Shown: piece by piece, positions 1-7,782 of the stretch
Layout: each line of letters starts with the position of its first letter
Position numbering within the stretch: position 1 is the stretch's first letter
Source: Caldilineaceae bacterium SB0661_bin_32
GTDB taxonomy: Bacteria > Chloroflexota > Anaerolineae > Caldilineales > Caldilineaceae
Assembly: GCA_009841235.1 (NCBI GenBank)
Contig: VXMH01000014.1
Location: 1-64,000, forward strand
Length of the DNA: 64,000 bases
Direction: 5' to 3'
Program-made: the position numbers and the translations under genes
Notes under the pieces: generated by a model
Told to the model about the DNA's origin: nothing
The model's database searches: none
Seen by the model: the letters and a program-made list of their open reading frames with translations, nothing else

Positions 1-14
1 CCGGTGCCCCAGCC

Positions 15-58
15 CCCTCCGCGTCCTCCGCGGACAAAAAAGGTGTACTTCGCGGCCC
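15..58 (+). repeat. Dispersed intergenic repeat, copy 1 (TCCGCGGACAAAAAAGG type)
   Basis: This stretch upstream of the nitroreductase matches a second one at about 3388-3450. Both share the core GGAC(A/T)AAAAAGGT flanked by CTTCGCGGCCC-like and CCTCCGCGTCCTCCG-like words. It has no convincing coding frame. Short repeats of this kind are scattered between genes in some bacterial genomes; the function is unknown. Confidence 0.55.
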
Positions 59-122
59 AACGCAGAACGAGCGCCCTCCCCACTGACCACCGACCACTGA
101 CTACCGACTACTGCCCTTTCCA

Positions 123-131
123 TGCTATAAT
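123..131 (+). promoter_or_regulatory. Perfect extended -10 promoter (TGCTATAAT), probably giving a leaderless mRNA
   Basis: TGC-TATAAT is a consensus extended -10 element. It ends only 8 bases before the ATG at 140, so transcription would begin at or within a base or two of the start codon. No Shine-Dalgarno sequence lies between, and no good -35 is seen, as is usual for extended -10 promoters. Confidence 0.7.
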
Positions 132-139
132 GCCGTCCC

Positions 140-823
140 ATGCAAAGACAGCGCATTGCCTCAGCGGATCACAGAGACGCCCACAGCGACTGGCGCCAAT
201 CAGACTGGGCCGCCGATTTCGACGACGGCTGGTTCTGGCAGCTTATCCGCGGGCGCAGGTCCGTCCGCCGCTACCTGCCCGAACCGGTTGAGAAGGCGCT
301 GCTCGAAATGCTGCTGACCGCCGCTATCTGGGCGCCTTCAGCCCACAACCGCCAGCCCTGGCGCTTCTGCGTCGTCACCACAGACCCGGTCAAGCAGAAG
401 TTGAGCGACCGCATGGGCGCCCGCTGGCGCGCCGACCTCAGCGCCGACGGCGTCGACGAGTCGATCATCGAACGCCGCGTCCGTATCAGTCACGCCCGCA
501 TCACCGGCGCGCCCGCGCTCGTCGCCGCCTCCCTCTCCCTGGAAGGCATGGACGACTACCCGGACCGGCGCCGCCAGGAGGCCGAATGGCTGATGGCCGT
601 GCAAAGCACCGCGCTCGCCTGCCAGAACCTGCTCCTGGCAGCCCACAACTACGGCCTGGCCGCCTGCTGGATGTGCGCGCCCCTCTTCGTGCCCGACCTC
701 GTGCGGGATGTCCTCGACCTGCCGCAAAGCTGGCATCCACAGGCGCTGATCACCCTCGGCTACGCCGCCGAAGAAAAGTACCGGGAACGCCTGCCACTGG
801 CGGAACGGGTAACTTGGCGCTGA
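140..823 (+). CDS. Nitroreductase-family protein, probable dehydro-F420 reductase (FbiB C-terminal-domain-like)
   Basis: This 227-residue FMN-type nitroreductase has the [12 protein letters not shown] start typical of the family (about residues 45-56), then [12 protein letters not shown] (about 72-83), which forms the flavin pocket, and a C-terminal [11 protein letters not shown]. In actinobacterial FbiB a similar domain is fused behind the F420 glutamyl ligase and reduces dehydro-F420. Here it stands alone, 40 bases before cofD with cofC nearby, so I infer the same step. No CofE ligase gene is present in the window. The first about 40 residues are not conserved family sequence, but the ATG at 140 fits the adjacent extended -10 element. 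Another flavin-dependent reductase remains possible. Confidence 0.8.
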   Translation: MQRQRIASADHRDAHSDWRQSDWAADFDDGWFWQLIRGRRSVRRYLPEPVEKALLEMLLTAAIWAPSAHNRQPWRFCVVTTDPVKQKLSDRMGARWRADLSADGVDESIIERRVRISHARITGAPALVAASLSLEGMDDYPDRRRQEAEWLMAVQSTALACQNLLLAAHNYGLAACWMCAPLFVPDLVRDVLDLPQSWHPQALITLGYAAEEKYRERLPLAERVTWR

Positions 824-863
824 GCCGCGCATCGTTCAATTCAATACTTGAAAAACGTGTCCT

Positions 864-1823
864 ATGGCCTCCAAACTGGCGAACTCTTCCCCGGTCGCGG
901 CCCTGGCCGGCGGTGTCGGCGGGGCCAAATTCGCGACCGGCCTGCAGGAAACTCTGCCCCCCGGCGCGCTGACCGTCATCGTCAACACCGGCGACGACTT
1001 CGAGCACTGGGGCCTCACCATCTGCCCCGATATCGATACCGTCCTCTACGGGCTGGCCGGCGTCAACAACCCCCAGACTGGCTGGGGCCGCGACCGCGAA
1101 ACCTGGGACGTGCTCGCCGAGATCGAGCGCCTCGGCGGCGAAGCATGGTTCCGTCTGGGCGACAAGGACCTCGCCCTCCATCTGCTCCGTAACCAGTGGC
1201 TCAAAGCCGGCGCCAACCTGACCCTAGTCACCGACCGCCTGCGCCGGAAGCTCGACGTCCCCTCCCGCGTCCTGCCGATGTGCAATGAGCCGGTACGCAC
1301 CCTCGTGCACACCGACGAGGGCGATCTCCCCTTCCAGGACTACTTTGTGCGCCGCCGCTGCGAACCGGCCTTCCGCGGCCTCACCTTCGTCGGCGCCGCC
1401 AAGGCAACCCTCACCCCCGAAGTAGCCGAACTGCTACGGGCCGCGGCGCAAATTATCATCTGCCCCAGCAACCCCTATCTCAGCGTCGACCCGATTCTGT
1501 CGGTCCCTGGTCTGCGCCAGCTGGTGCGGGACAGCGACGCGCCGGTGGTCGCGGTCAGCCCGATCGTCGGCGGACGCGCGGTCAAGGGCCCGGTCGCCAA
1601 AATGATGCGCGAGATGGGCCATCTCAACCACCTGCCGCTCACCATCGTCGAGCACTACGGCGACCTGCTCGACGGATTCGTTCTCGACCGGCAGGACCGC
1701 GCCGAAGAAAGCCGCCTTACCCTGCCCGCGCTGACGACCGATACAATCATGACCGGCCTGTCCTCCAAACAACGCCTCGCGGCAGAGGTCCTGCAGTTCG
1801 GCAGGTCACTTATAGATGGCTGA
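864..1823 (+). CDS. cofD: 2-phospho-L-lactate (or phosphoenolpyruvate) transferase CofD/FbiA
   Basis: The 319-residue product transfers the activated phospholactyl or phosphoenolpyruvyl group made by CofC onto Fo, giving F420-0 or dehydro-F420-0. The N-terminal GGVGGAKFATGL (about residues 16-27) and VNTGDDFEHWG (about 41-51) are characteristic CofD motifs, followed by GWGRDRETWD and, later, SPIVGGRAVKGP. Length is normal for the family (about 310-330). It lies 40 bases after the nitroreductase gene on the same strand, probably in one transcript. No clear Shine-Dalgarno precedes the ATG. The enzyme is cytoplasmic and needs Mg and GTP-derived substrate. Confidence 0.95.
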   Translation: MASKLANSSPVAALAGGVGGAKFATGLQETLPPGALTVIVNTGDDFEHWGLTICPDIDTVLYGLAGVNNPQTGWGRDRETWDVLAEIERLGGEAWFRLGDKDLALHLLRNQWLKAGANLTLVTDRLRRKLDVPSRVLPMCNEPVRTLVHTDEGDLPFQDYFVRRRCEPAFRGLTFVGAAKATLTPEVAELLRAAAQIIICPSNPYLSVDPILSVPGLRQLVRDSDAPVVAVSPIVGGRAVKGPVAKMMREMGHLNHLPLTIVEHYGDLLDGFVLDRQDRAEESRLTLPALTTDTIMTGLSSKQRLAAEVLQFGRSLIDG

Positions 1824-1974
1824 TTGCGTTGTCTTCAAATGGATCAACTGTTCTGGTAGTCTGACTGGTCAATCAGTTTACCAGCGGTAGACTGATCGAT
1901 ATTACAATTGGGCAGGGCTGGGGCGTCGTCAGGAAGGTAGGGCGTTCGTTACATTGTGAGGATATTGCGGGAAT

Positions 1975-2427
1975 ATGACTTTTAGCCAGCAGGAATTCAA
2001 AGCCATTATCGCAGATGAAACCAAACGAATCGAAGAAGACATAGTTTGGGTATCAGAGCAAAACCCATCAGCAAAGAGTTTCCGCATAGACATCGACTCT
2101 GATGAAGGATACCCCTTATTTCTCAAGGGCTGGTACAATCCCTACTCCGGCAAGCTGTCCTACACCATCATTTACCGCGGGGTGGGCCGGATCTATAGTC
2201 TGGACCTGGGCGCGGAGCATATCAACCCCGACGGCGGCGCTGTAGGTGAGACGCACAAGCATCGCTGGGTTCCAGTTCACAAGGATAAGAGGGCCTACGT
2301 GCCGGAAGACATAACCTATCCTTGGAGTTGTCCGGTAGACGTCTGGAAGCAGTTCTGCGCTGAAGCAAATCTCGAACACCGGGGGGTAATGCACCCACCA
2401 GGCGTTCAAGGAGCGATGATGCTATGA
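1975..2427 (+). CDS. Hypothetical protein, DUF6978-like, first gene of a coupled pair
   Basis: The 150-residue soluble protein has no signal peptide or membrane segment. A central HINPDG...HKHRW pattern (about residues 82-98) recalls the HxNPDG/HxH signature I associate with DUF6978; this is from memory and needs a profile search. Its stop overlaps the next start by four bases (ATGA at 2424-2427), so the two genes are translationally coupled. Base composition is clearly lower in G+C than the flanking F420 genes, which points to transfer. I do not know its function. The pair arrangement resembles toxin-antitoxin or defence modules, but nothing in the sequence proves that. Confidence 0.7.
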   Translation: MTFSQQEFKAIIADETKRIEEDIVWVSEQNPSAKSFRIDIDSDEGYPLFLKGWYNPYSGKLSYTIIYRGVGRIYSLDLGAEHINPDGGAVGETHKHRWVPVHKDKRAYVPEDITYPWSCPVDVWKQFCAEANLEHRGVMHPPGVQGAMML

Positions 2428-3203
2428 ACGACGTAATTCTATGCACCGCTTTGCAACAGGCTGTACCTCCCCTCTTCGTTTGCTCGCCGGCTCCCCAAGA
2501 AGGAGTGCGGGTCCGCACCCCGATGCTGTACCCGGACGGCGGCGTTGTGGACGTGTTCGTTCTGGAGGGGAACAACGGCTACATCGTCACTGATTTCGGC
2601 GACGCCTTGGGCTGGCTCGGGCTGCAATCGGTGACCCAGCGGCGATCCCCCAAACAGAACGCACTGATTCAAGACGTATGCCAGACCCTCCGTATAGAGA
2701 TAGACCGTGACCGGCTGATGCTCCGCGGCGTTGCTGGCGGCGCGTTGGGAGAATCAGTGCTACGCGTCGCCCAGGCAGCGGTACGCGTCTCCGATCTCTG
2801 GTTCACGTTGCGCAATCAAGCGATTCAGAGTACGGCCGCTGAGGTGGACGAGTGGCTTCGCGAAAGAGAGATTGTTTTTGAGACGAGAGTGTCGAAGCAG
2901 GGCCGCTCGACCCAAAATTGGACGATAGATTTCGAGACACGCACAGATAATCGGACCTGTTTTGTCTTTCTTTTGGCCACCGGGGCCCGTGGTGCTGTCC
3001 GAAGGATGACAGAGCACGTTGTGGCAGGGTGCGTCGACCTTAATCACTTGAAAGGTAATCAACCGGATCTAGTCTTCGTCTCTCTGTTTGACGACACGGA
3101 AGACGTTTGGCTGCCAGCGGACTTCGATCTTGTGGGAGGGTTATCTGAGATCGCCCTATGGTCTCATCCGGATGAGTTGGAGAGCCTGCTCATAGCTGCA
3201 TGA
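2424..3203 (+). CDS. DUF1828-like domain protein, second gene of a coupled pair
   Basis: In this 259-residue protein, residues about 25-65 (VRVRTPMLYPDGG, then VDVFV, then YIVTDFGDALGWL) match the DUF1828 pattern of a TP-x-DG strand followed by a TDxG turn, as I recall it. The C-terminal half (about 140-240) is a separate mixed alpha/beta region with no motif I can name; DUF1829 often follows DUF1828. There is no signal peptide or membrane span. It is coupled by a four-base overlap to the upstream gene and shares its low G+C. The cassette sits between cofD and cofC and has no metabolic link to F420. Function unknown. Confidence 0.7.
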   Translation: MNDVILCTALQQAVPPLFVCSPAPQEGVRVRTPMLYPDGGVVDVFVLEGNNGYIVTDFGDALGWLGLQSVTQRRSPKQNALIQDVCQTLRIEIDRDRLMLRGVAGGALGESVLRVAQAAVRVSDLWFTLRNQAIQSTAAEVDEWLREREIVFETRVSKQGRSTQNWTIDFETRTDNRTCFVFLLATGARGAVRRMTEHVVAGCVDLNHLKGNQPDLVFVSLFDDTEDVWLPADFDLVGGLSEIALWSHPDELESLLIAA

Positions 3204-3525
3204 CCCCTCACCGAGGTTGATGTTGAAAAGGTCACCCTGGAATAGTTATCCGTTTTCGGCTCGATAGATTGAGCTTGGCCCCACAAAGACTGGAGCGCTA
3301 GGGCTCGCTGACGTTTGGCCGAACAGCGATTCGCGGGAGAAAAGTGCGGCTCATCCGTACATTTATGCAAGGGACTTCCCAGTGGCCTTTGGTGTTCTTC
3401 GCGGCCCTTTGTGGCCTTCGTGGACTAAAAAGGTTTTCACCGTGGCCCCTCGCATGACTTCGCGGATTGATCGGTTTCGATTTTGAACGACCTCCTCAAA
3501 ATGTCAACGGAACCTAAATCCTGAA
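3204..3525. other. Intergenic region containing the second copy of the dispersed repeat
   Basis: No gene is supported here. About 3388-3450 carries the GTGGACTAAAAAGG repeat also found at 15-58, preceded by a CTTCGCGGCCC word. A short GCTC/GAGC hairpin lies near 3260. No clear promoter for cofC is visible; the ATG at 3526 lacks a Shine-Dalgarno. Confidence 0.5.
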
Positions 3526-4173
3526 ATGACCCTCTGGACAATCGTCCCCGTCAAGCCCTTCAACGAAGGCAAAAGCCGCCTCGCCGGCCATATCTCCCCC
3601 CAGCAGCGGTGCGCCCTCAACCGCGAGCTCCTCACCCGCACCCTGGCAGCCATCAACCGGGCCCGTCTTGACGCCGAGCTCCTTGTCGTCAGCCGCGACA
3701 CCCGCGCCCTCGCCGCGGCCGAACGCGCCGGCAGCCGCGCCCTGGCCGAAGAAAGTCAGCCCTGCACAGCCCCGTCCTCCTCCTGCAGCCCCAATGACGC
3801 CGAGTCCGAACAGCAGCTCAACGCCGCCCTGACCCAGGCCGCCCGCTACGCCGCGACCCACGGCGCAACTAGAGTCCTCGTCCTCCCCACCGACATGCCT
3901 AACCTGACAGCCGGGGACGTCCGCGCAATGGCCTCCACCCGCGGCCCCGAACCGCAGATCACCATCGCCCCCAGCCGTGACGGCGGCACCAACGCGCTCA
4001 TGCTCCAGCCGGCCCAAGCCATCCCCTTCGCCTTCGGCCGCGGCAGCTTCCTCCGCCACCAGCGCCTCGCCGCCGAAGCCGGCATCCCCGTCCACGTCGT
4101 CAAGTCGGATTCGCTTCTCTTCGACATCGACCAGCCCGAAGACTACCGGCTCGTCTTCGACTTCCCCGGTTAG
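3526..4173 (+). CDS. cofC: 2-phospho-L-lactate guanylyltransferase CofC/FbiD
   Basis: The 215-residue nucleotidyltransferase makes the GDP-activated phospholactate or phosphoenolpyruvate used by CofD. The N-terminus TIVPVKPFNEGKSRLA is the classic CofC motif that binds the nucleotide. LPTDMPNL (about residues 123-130) holds the metal-binding aspartates, and SRDGGTNALML (about 149-159) follows as in the family. The end (DIDQPEDYRLV) is also typical. It is separated from cofD by the DUF6978/DUF1828-like cassette, which suggests insertion into a former cofD-cofC unit. The ORF is intact. Confidence 0.93.
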   Translation: MTLWTIVPVKPFNEGKSRLAGHISPQQRCALNRELLTRTLAAINRARLDAELLVVSRDTRALAAAERAGSRALAEESQPCTAPSSSCSPNDAESEQQLNAALTQAARYAATHGATRVLVLPTDMPNLTAGDVRAMASTRGPEPQITIAPSRDGGTNALMLQPAQAIPFAFGRGSFLRHQRLAAEAGIPVHVVKSDSLLFDIDQPEDYRLVFDFPG

Positions 4174-4300
4174 AGGACAGTGGCCGGCATCTCCCTTCCC
4201 TCAGCGCAGCTTCTCGCCCTGCGAAATAGCAGGTTTCCCGCGCACGCGCCCACTCTCACCAAAACCACGAGCCGGGGCGAAGCAAACGCCCAAACTGTCC

Positions 4301-4329
4301 TTGACAGGAAATACCATTAACCGTATTCT
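4301..4329 (+). promoter_or_regulatory. Sigma-70-type promoter for the sugar ABC operon (TTGACA-17-TATTCT)
   Basis: TTGACA at 4301-4306 and TATTCT at 4324-4329 are separated by exactly 17 bases, one of the best consensus promoters in the window. A start near 4336 would give a leader of about 100 bases before the ATG at 4439. An in-frame ATG at 4343 lies just downstream but has no ribosome-binding site. Confidence 0.7.
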
Positions 4330-4438
4330 CTGCTCACAGAGGATGGCCGGCATCTCTCGCAGAGACTTGGGTGTAATTTCGGTCCTCGGGCCAGCCCGGA
4401 ACACCGTTCACGCATCAGGCAAACGCAGCAGATCGACC

Positions 4439-5476
4439 ATGAGCTTCTCTTCTTCTACCCTGGCTTCCCTACCGGGCAGACTGCGCGGCAACAGCCAGCT
4501 GAACGCCCTCGGCAGCTTCCTGTTGCGGGAGCCGCAGGTCGTCCTCACCGTCGCCCTGGTCGTCCTGATGGGGATCCTGAACCCCCGCTTCCTGACAGCC
4601 CGCAATCTGATCAATGTGCTCCGCCAGTCCTCGATCAACGGCATCGTTACCGTAGGCGTCTGCTGGATGATGATCAGCGGCAGCTTCGATCTCTCCGTCG
4701 GCGCGATTGTGTCGCTCATCAGCGTGACCATGGTCGCCATGCTGGAAGGTGGCGCCGGCATCGCGACCACCTGTATCTTCGGCCTTGCAATCGGACTTGC
4801 AACCGGCGTTTTCAACGGTTTTCTCGTCGGCAGGCTGAAGGCGAACCCTATGCTGACCACCCTGGGCACGATGACCATCTTCCAGGGAATCGCCCTCCTG
4901 AGCGCCGGCGGCTACTACTACAGAGTCCCACGCAACAGTCCATTCCTTCTGATTGCCGACGGCTTCATCGGCCCATTCGCCGTCCCTACAATTATCTTCC
5001 TGGCCCTTGCCCTGGTCATGCACCTGGTCCTGTCCGAAACAACCCTGGGCGCCAGGGTATATGCGATCGGCGGCGATGAAGAGGCGGCCAAACTGGCCGG
5101 CGTACGCGTCCCCCTCTACCGGACACTCATGTATATCGCCACCGGTGTCTGCTCCGCAGTTGCCGCCATGGTCGTCAGCGCCCGCGCCGGCTCCGGCCAC
5201 TACTTCATCGGGCTGAACTACGAATTTCACGCCATTACCGCATCTGTCCTCGGCGGGAACTACATCTTTGGCGGCAGAGGCAGCGTCGCCAGGGGCGTCT
5301 GGGGCGCGATCCTCGTCGCCCTGTTGAACAACTCGCTTACGATTCTCGGCTTTGAGCCGGCAACACAGCTGGTTGTCCAGGGCGTTGTGACCGCCAGCCT
5401 GGTCGCCATCCAGGTAATGGGCAGGGAAAAGAAAACCGAGCCGGAGCTTCAGTCTCAAGAGCCGAATGGTGCGTAG
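4439..5476 (+). CDS. Sugar ABC transporter permease (RbsC/XylH-type), first copy
   Basis: This 345-residue polytopic inner-membrane permease is of the ribose/xylose/autoinducer-2 importer type. After a short cytoplasmic lead come NPRFLTARNLINVLRQSSINGI and SGSFDLSVGA, the signature start of the family. The conserved loop GARVYAIGGDEEAAKLAGV (about residues 205-223) contacts the ATPase, followed by the glycine-rich GGNYIFGGRGSV. About 8-10 membrane segments are visible. The frame is open upstream to 3977 inside cofC; I chose 4439 because it gives the normal family length, but 4343 cannot be excluded. The operon continues with a second permease, a receptor and an ATPase. Substrate unknown. Confidence 0.88.
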   Translation: MSFSSSTLASLPGRLRGNSQLNALGSFLLREPQVVLTVALVVLMGILNPRFLTARNLINVLRQSSINGIVTVGVCWMMISGSFDLSVGAIVSLISVTMVAMLEGGAGIATTCIFGLAIGLATGVFNGFLVGRLKANPMLTTLGTMTIFQGIALLSAGGYYYRVPRNSPFLLIADGFIGPFAVPTIIFLALALVMHLVLSETTLGARVYAIGGDEEAAKLAGVRVPLYRTLMYIATGVCSAVAAMVVSARAGSGHYFIGLNYEFHAITASVLGGNYIFGGRGSVARGVWGAILVALLNNSLTILGFEPATQLVVQGVVTASLVAIQVMGREKKTEPELQSQEPNGA

Positions 5477-5548
5477 CGGGTAGCCGGTCACCGCCAACCG
5501 GGGAACCTGCGCCCTTGCCAAATCTGCTGCGAACGCACGAGGTCTTTC

Positions 5549-6568
5549 ATGGCCGACAACCCAACGCCGCAAGAGCAACCCACAGCCGAAGCCGCTTCCC
5601 CGCAGCCGCCTGAATCGCCGCCCGCAAGATGGGGCGAGCGCCTCCAATGGATCATCGAGTACCGCGCCTTTGTCCTCCTCGGGCTCGCGCTCACCTATGC
5701 CGTCCTGTTCGTCCCCTTCTTCGCCACCGAACGCAACATAACCCAGATGACAACCCAGTTCTCGATCGACGGCATAATCTCCATCGGTCTGACCATCCTC
5801 ATGATCGCCTGGGGAATCGATCTCGGTGTCGGCGCCACCCTTGCGCTGGCGGGCGTGGTCTTTGCTCTCTCCCAGGACCTGGGCGTTCCTGCAGCCGCCC
5901 TGCTGGGCATCCTGGCCGGCGCCGGCGTCGGCATCGTCAACGGCTTTGTCGTGACCAGGATGAAGGTCAACTTCTTCATCGCCACGCTTTCCACGATGGT
6001 CGCGGTCAAAGGACTGACATTCATCATCTCCGACGAAACGACGATCTACGGCCATGCTGAGGGGTTCGGCTGGATGGGGTCGGCCAAGCTGGGTCTCTTC
6101 GAGTTTCCCGCCCTGGCCTTCTTCGGCATCGGCATCATCGCCCACCTGATCATGACGCAGACCAGCCTGGGCACCTACTGGTACGCCATCGGGGGCAACT
6201 CGGACGCGTCACACCGGGCCGGCCTCAACGTGAAGCGTCTCTTTGCGCTTTCCTTCGTGGTGGCCGGCCTCTGCAGCGGCATCGCCGGCGTGCTGCTGGC
6301 ATCCCGCGCCGTCAGCGCCAATCCCGGTGTGGGCAGAGACACGGCGCTCTTCGCCATCTCCGCCACCGTAATCGGCGGCACCTCTCTGTTCGGAGGCGTG
6401 GGCAACGTCCTCGGCGCCGTTGCCGGCGTCATGTTTTTGGGCGTCGTCCGCAACTCGCTCAACCTTCTCGGCGTCAGCGCATACTGGCAATGGGTGATCC
6501 AGGGGGTCATCCTGGTTTCCGTTGTCGTCTCGGACGTCTACATGAATCGCAGACGCCGCACGGCCTGA
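5549..6568 (+). CDS. Sugar ABC transporter permease (RbsC/XylH-type), second copy
   Basis: The 339-residue permease is paralogous to the preceding gene. A proline- and glutamine-rich cytoplasmic head (about 30 residues) precedes the membrane domain. IAWGIDLGVGATLALAGV corresponds to the FDLSVGA segment, GTYWYAIGGNSDASHRAGLNVK (about 207-228) is the ATPase-contact loop, and IGGTSLFGGVGNV the glycine-rich turn. The pair probably forms a heterodimeric channel. It follows the first permease by 72 bases. Two distinct permeases are less common than a homodimer in this transporter class. An AGGTCTTTC-like weak ribosome site precedes the ATG. Confidence 0.88.
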   Translation: MADNPTPQEQPTAEAASPQPPESPPARWGERLQWIIEYRAFVLLGLALTYAVLFVPFFATERNITQMTTQFSIDGIISIGLTILMIAWGIDLGVGATLALAGVVFALSQDLGVPAAALLGILAGAGVGIVNGFVVTRMKVNFFIATLSTMVAVKGLTFIISDETTIYGHAEGFGWMGSAKLGLFEFPALAFFGIGIIAHLIMTQTSLGTYWYAIGGNSDASHRAGLNVKRLFALSFVVAGLCSGIAGVLLASRAVSANPGVGRDTALFAISATVIGGTSLFGGVGNVLGAVAGVMFLGVVRNSLNLLGVSAYWQWVIQGVILVSVVVSDVYMNRRRRTA

Positions 6569-6700
6569 CCGATGAGGCCCGGGTGAAAGGAGAGCCTATT
6601 GGGAAAACTGGGTTTCGTTCCGGAGGGAGGCGTTTCTCCCGCGCATCAGATCTGAAATCGACCCGCGTGGACAGTCCTTTCAAAACAAAGGAGAAAAGCG

Positions 6701-7705
6701 ATGAGCAAGCATTTCGGAGTCTGGACCGTTGTTCTGGTCTTCGCACTCATGTTGACGGCCTGCGTGATGCCGGACGGCCAGATGGTGACGGCGGACGGCG
6801 CCGCGCCGGTGCAGACCGAAGCCAAAGACTGGCCTCTGGCGCAGGATCTCCGCATCTGCCACATCATTGAGCTCGGCCATCCCTACTCGACCGCCAAGGT
6901 CACGCTGGCTGGAAAGGAGGCCGAAGTCTTCGGCTTCACGTATGATGTCTACGACACGCAGGGCGACATACCCAACGAGATCCGCCTGATCGAGGACTGC
7001 ATCACCAAGCAGTACGACGTGATCGCCCTCGTACCCTATGACACCTCTGCGCTCAACGATGCCCTCCGCGAAGCGCAGGAAGCCGGCATCCCCGTGATCG
7101 CGGAAGGCGCCGATCTTGACGAAGAGGGCCTCGGCTACGTCAACACGATGATCGGCTCTTCAGGCTGGGCAGAGGGCAAGACCGCCGGTATGGCCGTCTG
7201 CCAGGCTCTCGAAGACGGCCAGGGTTGGGTCATCATCGAAGGCGCCACCGGTCATGGCCTCGTGCCGCAGCGCTCTTCCGCCCGCGAATACGTCGCCGAG
7301 AACTGCCCGGGCAGAGAGCTCGTCGCCGTGGACACCGGCATGTGGAACCGCGAAGAAGCGCGCACGGTCATGGAGAACTATCTGACCGCCTACCCGGACC
7401 GGATCCACATGGTCTACTGCCATAACGACGACATGTGCCTGGGCGCAGTCCGGGCGATCGCAGAGGCCGGCCTGGCCGATACCATCAAAGTGCTTGGCGT
7501 TGACGGCGGAGCCAAGGAGGTCTACGACGCCATTCGCGACGGCACCATGTGGGGCACCGTCCTCAACGACGCTTCGTTCATCGCCGTCAAGATCATCCAG
7601 TCCGCCAGGGACCTGGCCGAGAATCGCCCGGTCATCTTCTGGCAGACTTCGCCCGCCGTCCTGATCACCAAGGAAAACGTGGATCTCTTCCCCGATCTCT
7701 GGTAA
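6701..7705 (+). CDS. Periplasmic-type sugar-binding lipoprotein of the ABC importer
   Basis: The 334-residue product has a lipoprotein signal peptide ending in LMLTAC (lipidated Cys about residue 21). The mature part is a type I periplasmic-binding fold of the RbsB class: HIIELGHPYS at the start, VIALVPYDTSALNDALREAQEAGIPVIAEGADL, then YCHNDDMCLGAVRAIAEAGL and VLGVDGGAKEVYDAI. It captures the ligand outside the membrane and delivers it to the permeases. AAAGGAGAAAAGCG directly precedes the ATG. The gene ends just before an inverted repeat. Ligand cannot be read from sequence. Confidence 0.9.
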   Translation: MSKHFGVWTVVLVFALMLTACVMPDGQMVTADGAAPVQTEAKDWPLAQDLRICHIIELGHPYSTAKVTLAGKEAEVFGFTYDVYDTQGDIPNEIRLIEDCITKQYDVIALVPYDTSALNDALREAQEAGIPVIAEGADLDEEGLGYVNTMIGSSGWAEGKTAGMAVCQALEDGQGWVIIEGATGHGLVPQRSSAREYVAENCPGRELVAVDTGMWNREEARTVMENYLTAYPDRIHMVYCHNDDMCLGAVRAIAEAGLADTIKVLGVDGGAKEVYDAIRDGTMWGTVLNDASFIAVKIIQSARDLAENRPVIFWQTSPAVLITKENVDLFPDLW

Positions 7706-7713
7706 TCAGCTGA

Positions 7714-7753
7714 AAGAGGAGTGAGAGATGTTATCTCATCTCTCACTCCTCTT
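7714..7753. repeat. Perfect 17-bp inverted repeat of the GAGGAGTGAG family
   Basis: Arms AAGAGGAGTGAGAGATG (7714-7730) and its exact complement (7737-7753) enclose a six-base loop. It starts 8 bases after the receptor stop and ends 29 bases before the ATPase start. It could act as a transcript-stabilising or attenuating hairpin that keeps receptor expression above ATPase expression. The arms share GAGGAGTGAG with other repeats at 9682-9711, 12317-12476 and 13641-13692. Confidence 0.8.
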
Positions 7754-7782
7754 CGCTCACTCCTGTCTGAAGGGGGATCGCC

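Noticed and set aside
3977..4438. An extension of the first permease back into cofC
   Set aside because: The residues are Ser/Pro-rich shadow of cofC, and a good promoter lies at 4301-4329 downstream of them.
4469..6145. A 558-codon minus-strand frame opposite the sugar permeases
   Set aside because: Composition is typical of an antisense shadow in high-GC DNA, with no family motif; both permeases on the plus strand are well supported.
7714..7753. A standard rho-independent terminator after the sugar receptor gene
   Set aside because: The stem is long and perfect but is not followed by a T-run, and the operon's ATPase follows directly.
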